Shown here in pieces: positions 62,397 through 64,000 of a stretch of DNA of 64,000 nt; the stretch's first letter is position 1; each line of letters opens with the position of its first letter. The stretch is taken from the NCBI GenBank assembly GCA_025403435.1, contig CM046335.1, positions 8,561,187-8,625,186 on the forward strand, in the 5' to 3' direction. The DNA is from Artocarpus heterophyllus. Its lineage: Eukaryota; Streptophyta; Magnoliopsida; Rosales; Moraceae. A program made the position numbers and the translations under genes. Under the pieces are notes generated by a model. It did no database searches and had not been told where the DNA came from. It was given only the letters and a program-made list of their open reading frames with translations.

Positions 62397-62601
62397 TGTG
62401 GAAAACGTAATTGAGAGAGATATGAATTTCTTTTTTGAATTGAATAGGTTACAACAGGTAATTATATACACAATATGATAGCCTAGGAAATAGAAACTAA
62501 ATCCCTATAAAATAAGTAACTACACGAATTTGTATATACAACTAACCACAATCCTAGAAATCAGGAAATTACTTAAAATCACACAACTACATAATTCAAC
62601 G
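62397..62601 (-). repeat. 5' LTR of the copia element (right on the plus strand)
   Basis: 205 bp, beginning TGTGGAAAACGTAATTGAG and ending ATAATTCAACG on the plus strand. It lies directly after the primer-binding site and is followed by the TTCAC target duplication. Confidence 0.9.
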
Positions 62602-62606
62602 TTCAC

Positions 62607-64000
62607 ACATAATGCAATTTTGATTCTACATATGCATCTCACATATTCATTCAAGGGAAAATTTTAACTTGACAGTCAATAATTAAAAAAAAAAAGTTAG
62701 GATGATGAATGTAAAATATCAGTTGAAAATGGTGTTGGGAATATTAATGGATGAAAGATGAATTGACATGAGCATTTTTTTCTATAAAAAAAAATGCATG
62801 CTATATAAATCCATATTACCAAAAGGAACACTTCAAAGACTTGCATATATAGGCATATTCGTCAACCATGCAACATCCAATAATATTGGAATTTGGAAAC
62901 TATGAACAACAATCATGTTTCATAACTTGAAGGTGGGTGAAACAATTAAACATGTTTCATGACTTAAAAGAAAGAGAAAGAAGTTAAGAATAGACCCTAA
63001 AAAATTGCTACAATAAGATAAAACAAAGTCATTACCTTCCTTCCTTTTGTCATCTTACCTTCTACTTTCCAACTTCAACCAACAGGCAAGAGAAACCATT
63101 AGCAATGTACATTTTTTCCCATGAACCACTACCTTTCATCAAGCCATTCTTTGGGTCATCCAAGACTAAACCAGTTGTTCCCCTTCATTGGACACAATTT
63201 AAAATCAAAATTATTCATATGAAAACAAAAGATAGTGCATTAAACCAAATTACAAGTTAAGAACTGTTTGTGATTGTCAACTTTAGCTTTTGCTCTCACA
63301 GGTACTTTTATTAGTCTCAATCTTAGCTCCAAAAAATCACCCTTAGCATCATAAATTATTAATCATACAAAACTCTCCACACGGAATCATTATAACACAC
63401 TCAATTGTTATATCCTTCCACCTGCTAGAGATTATGTCCGTTCACATATGTGAACTATTCTTCTCGATCCACCAATTGCAACGGTATATTTTCTTCAATT
63501 TATCAAAAATAATATATAACAAGTTGATGTAATTAATTGAAGCTAATTAAAGAGAGCAAAATGGAGGACAAAAGATGAAAAGGTACAAAAGGAGTCTAAA
63601 CCCTACATCACAATCCAAGAAGTACAAAGAACTAAGAAGAACAGGCAAGTCACAAGTCAACACAATTTTCCCTTCTCACCATTTTTTAACCACACTCCTA
63701 AACCCCTTGCTTGAGTAGCAGCACTCTTTAATATACCTACCTAACTTCTTTGTTCATCTCAAATTGAAGCCAGACACCAATAAAACTTTGATTGGTTGAA
63801 TGGATCAAGAAAACAATATGATACAAAATAATAGACAAAATTAGGGCTAAAATAAGAAAAAAGAAAGTCTTGAGATGAATAGACATATGCCTCTTATATC
63901 TTACTCTGAGCATGGACGCTTATACAATTGTTTAAGACCACACCTCAAAGCATAAGCATCATTAGCCTTTTATAAAACATGACCATACACTTAAGCGCAC
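62607..64000. other. Right flank of the copia element, no gene
   Basis: It consists mostly of segmental unit B sequence (from about 62880). No exon or hairpin is visible before the window ends. By alignment with unit A, any second MIR535 would lie roughly 1 kb beyond the edge. Confidence 0.6.

Larger units (their letters stand above)
57665..62601 (-). mobile_element. Full-length Ty1-copia LTR retrotransposon, coding-dead
   Basis: Two LTRs (57665-57871 and 62397-62601) flank an internal region whose pol order on the minus strand is gag, protease, integrase, reverse transcriptase, RNase H, diagnostic of copia. The 5-bp target duplication TTCAC is at 57660-57664 and 62602-62606. The primer-binding site on the minus strand, TGGTATCGGCGC (62396-62385), resembles the initiator tRNA-Met complement. 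A polypurine tract (TTGAGGGGGAG, minus) lies at 57882-57872 beside the 3' LTR. A hand comparison of the LTRs shows about 16 substitutions and one 2-bp gap in 205 bp, so the insertion is old. Confidence 0.92.
56200..64000. repeat. Segmental duplication, unit B (interrupted, runs off the window)
   Basis: Left part 56200-56345 (GTAGAAACTTTAAGGGG..AAATGTTCCACT ... AGAAATTTCCAACTGTTG) matches unit A near 50980-51125. After an insertion of about 6.5 kb that includes the copia element, the match resumes near 62880 (AACTATGAACAACAATCATG, compare 51522) and continues colinear with unit A to the window end, where 64000 corresponds to about 53450. Confidence 0.75.

Noticed and set aside
1..64000. tRNA, rRNA, CRISPR array or bacterial-type operon
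   Set aside because: I looked for T-loop GTTCRA..C boxes in cloverleaf context, regularly spaced repeats and closely packed co-directional ORFs and found none.

Overview
The window is plant nuclear DNA. It is AT-rich, its genes are intron-bearing with GT-AG borders and similar to Arabidopsis proteins, and it carries a Ty1-copia element and miniature inverted-repeat elements. It contains a MIR535 hairpin, a microRNA family absent from Arabidopsis, so I read it as a eudicot outside the Brassicaceae. A cucurbit is possible, but that is a weak guess. There is no prokaryotic operon or CRISPR structure. All exon joins below were made by hand from splice consensus, reading frame and family similarity.

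Layout. 1.1-1.6 kb: an intact four-EF-hand calmodulin-like gene (CML7 type). 3.0-5.4 kb: repeats, including a possible Mutator-like element with a C-rich core. 5.5-7.6 kb: a decayed CRM-domain gene with four in-frame stops. 8.4-19 kb: three paralogous short FAR1-domain genes (FRF type, two minus and one plus), each with a DNA-binding exon and a coiled-coil exon. 20.9-21.5 kb: a four-helix membrane protein of the MEE60 family. 24.7-28.0 kb: a five-exon 2-isopropylmalate-synthase-like gene, only 347 codons long, without the LeuA regulatory domain and with a changed RDG motif. 29.5-31.4 kb: an intronless DYW-class PPR editing factor resembling OTP80. 32.2-33.7 kb: a YIF1 Golgi/ER membrane protein. 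36.0-46.8 kb: a 20-exon gene for TWD40-2, a subunit of the TPLATE endocytic complex. 46.8-64 kb: no protein gene that I trust, but it holds the MIR535 locus on the minus strand, a diverged tandem segmental duplication, and a complete but coding-dead copia element with both LTRs and a 5-bp target duplication.

The genes are ordinary eukaryotic neighbours rather than a pathway. Themes are organelle RNA processing (the CRM pseudogene and the PPR factor), membrane traffic (YIF1, TWD40-2) and regulation (CML, FRF cluster, MIR535). The items most worth follow-up are the MIR535 locus with a predicted second copy just past the right edge, the truncated IPMS-like enzyme, the FRF cluster, and the terminal-repeat element around the C-rich block.
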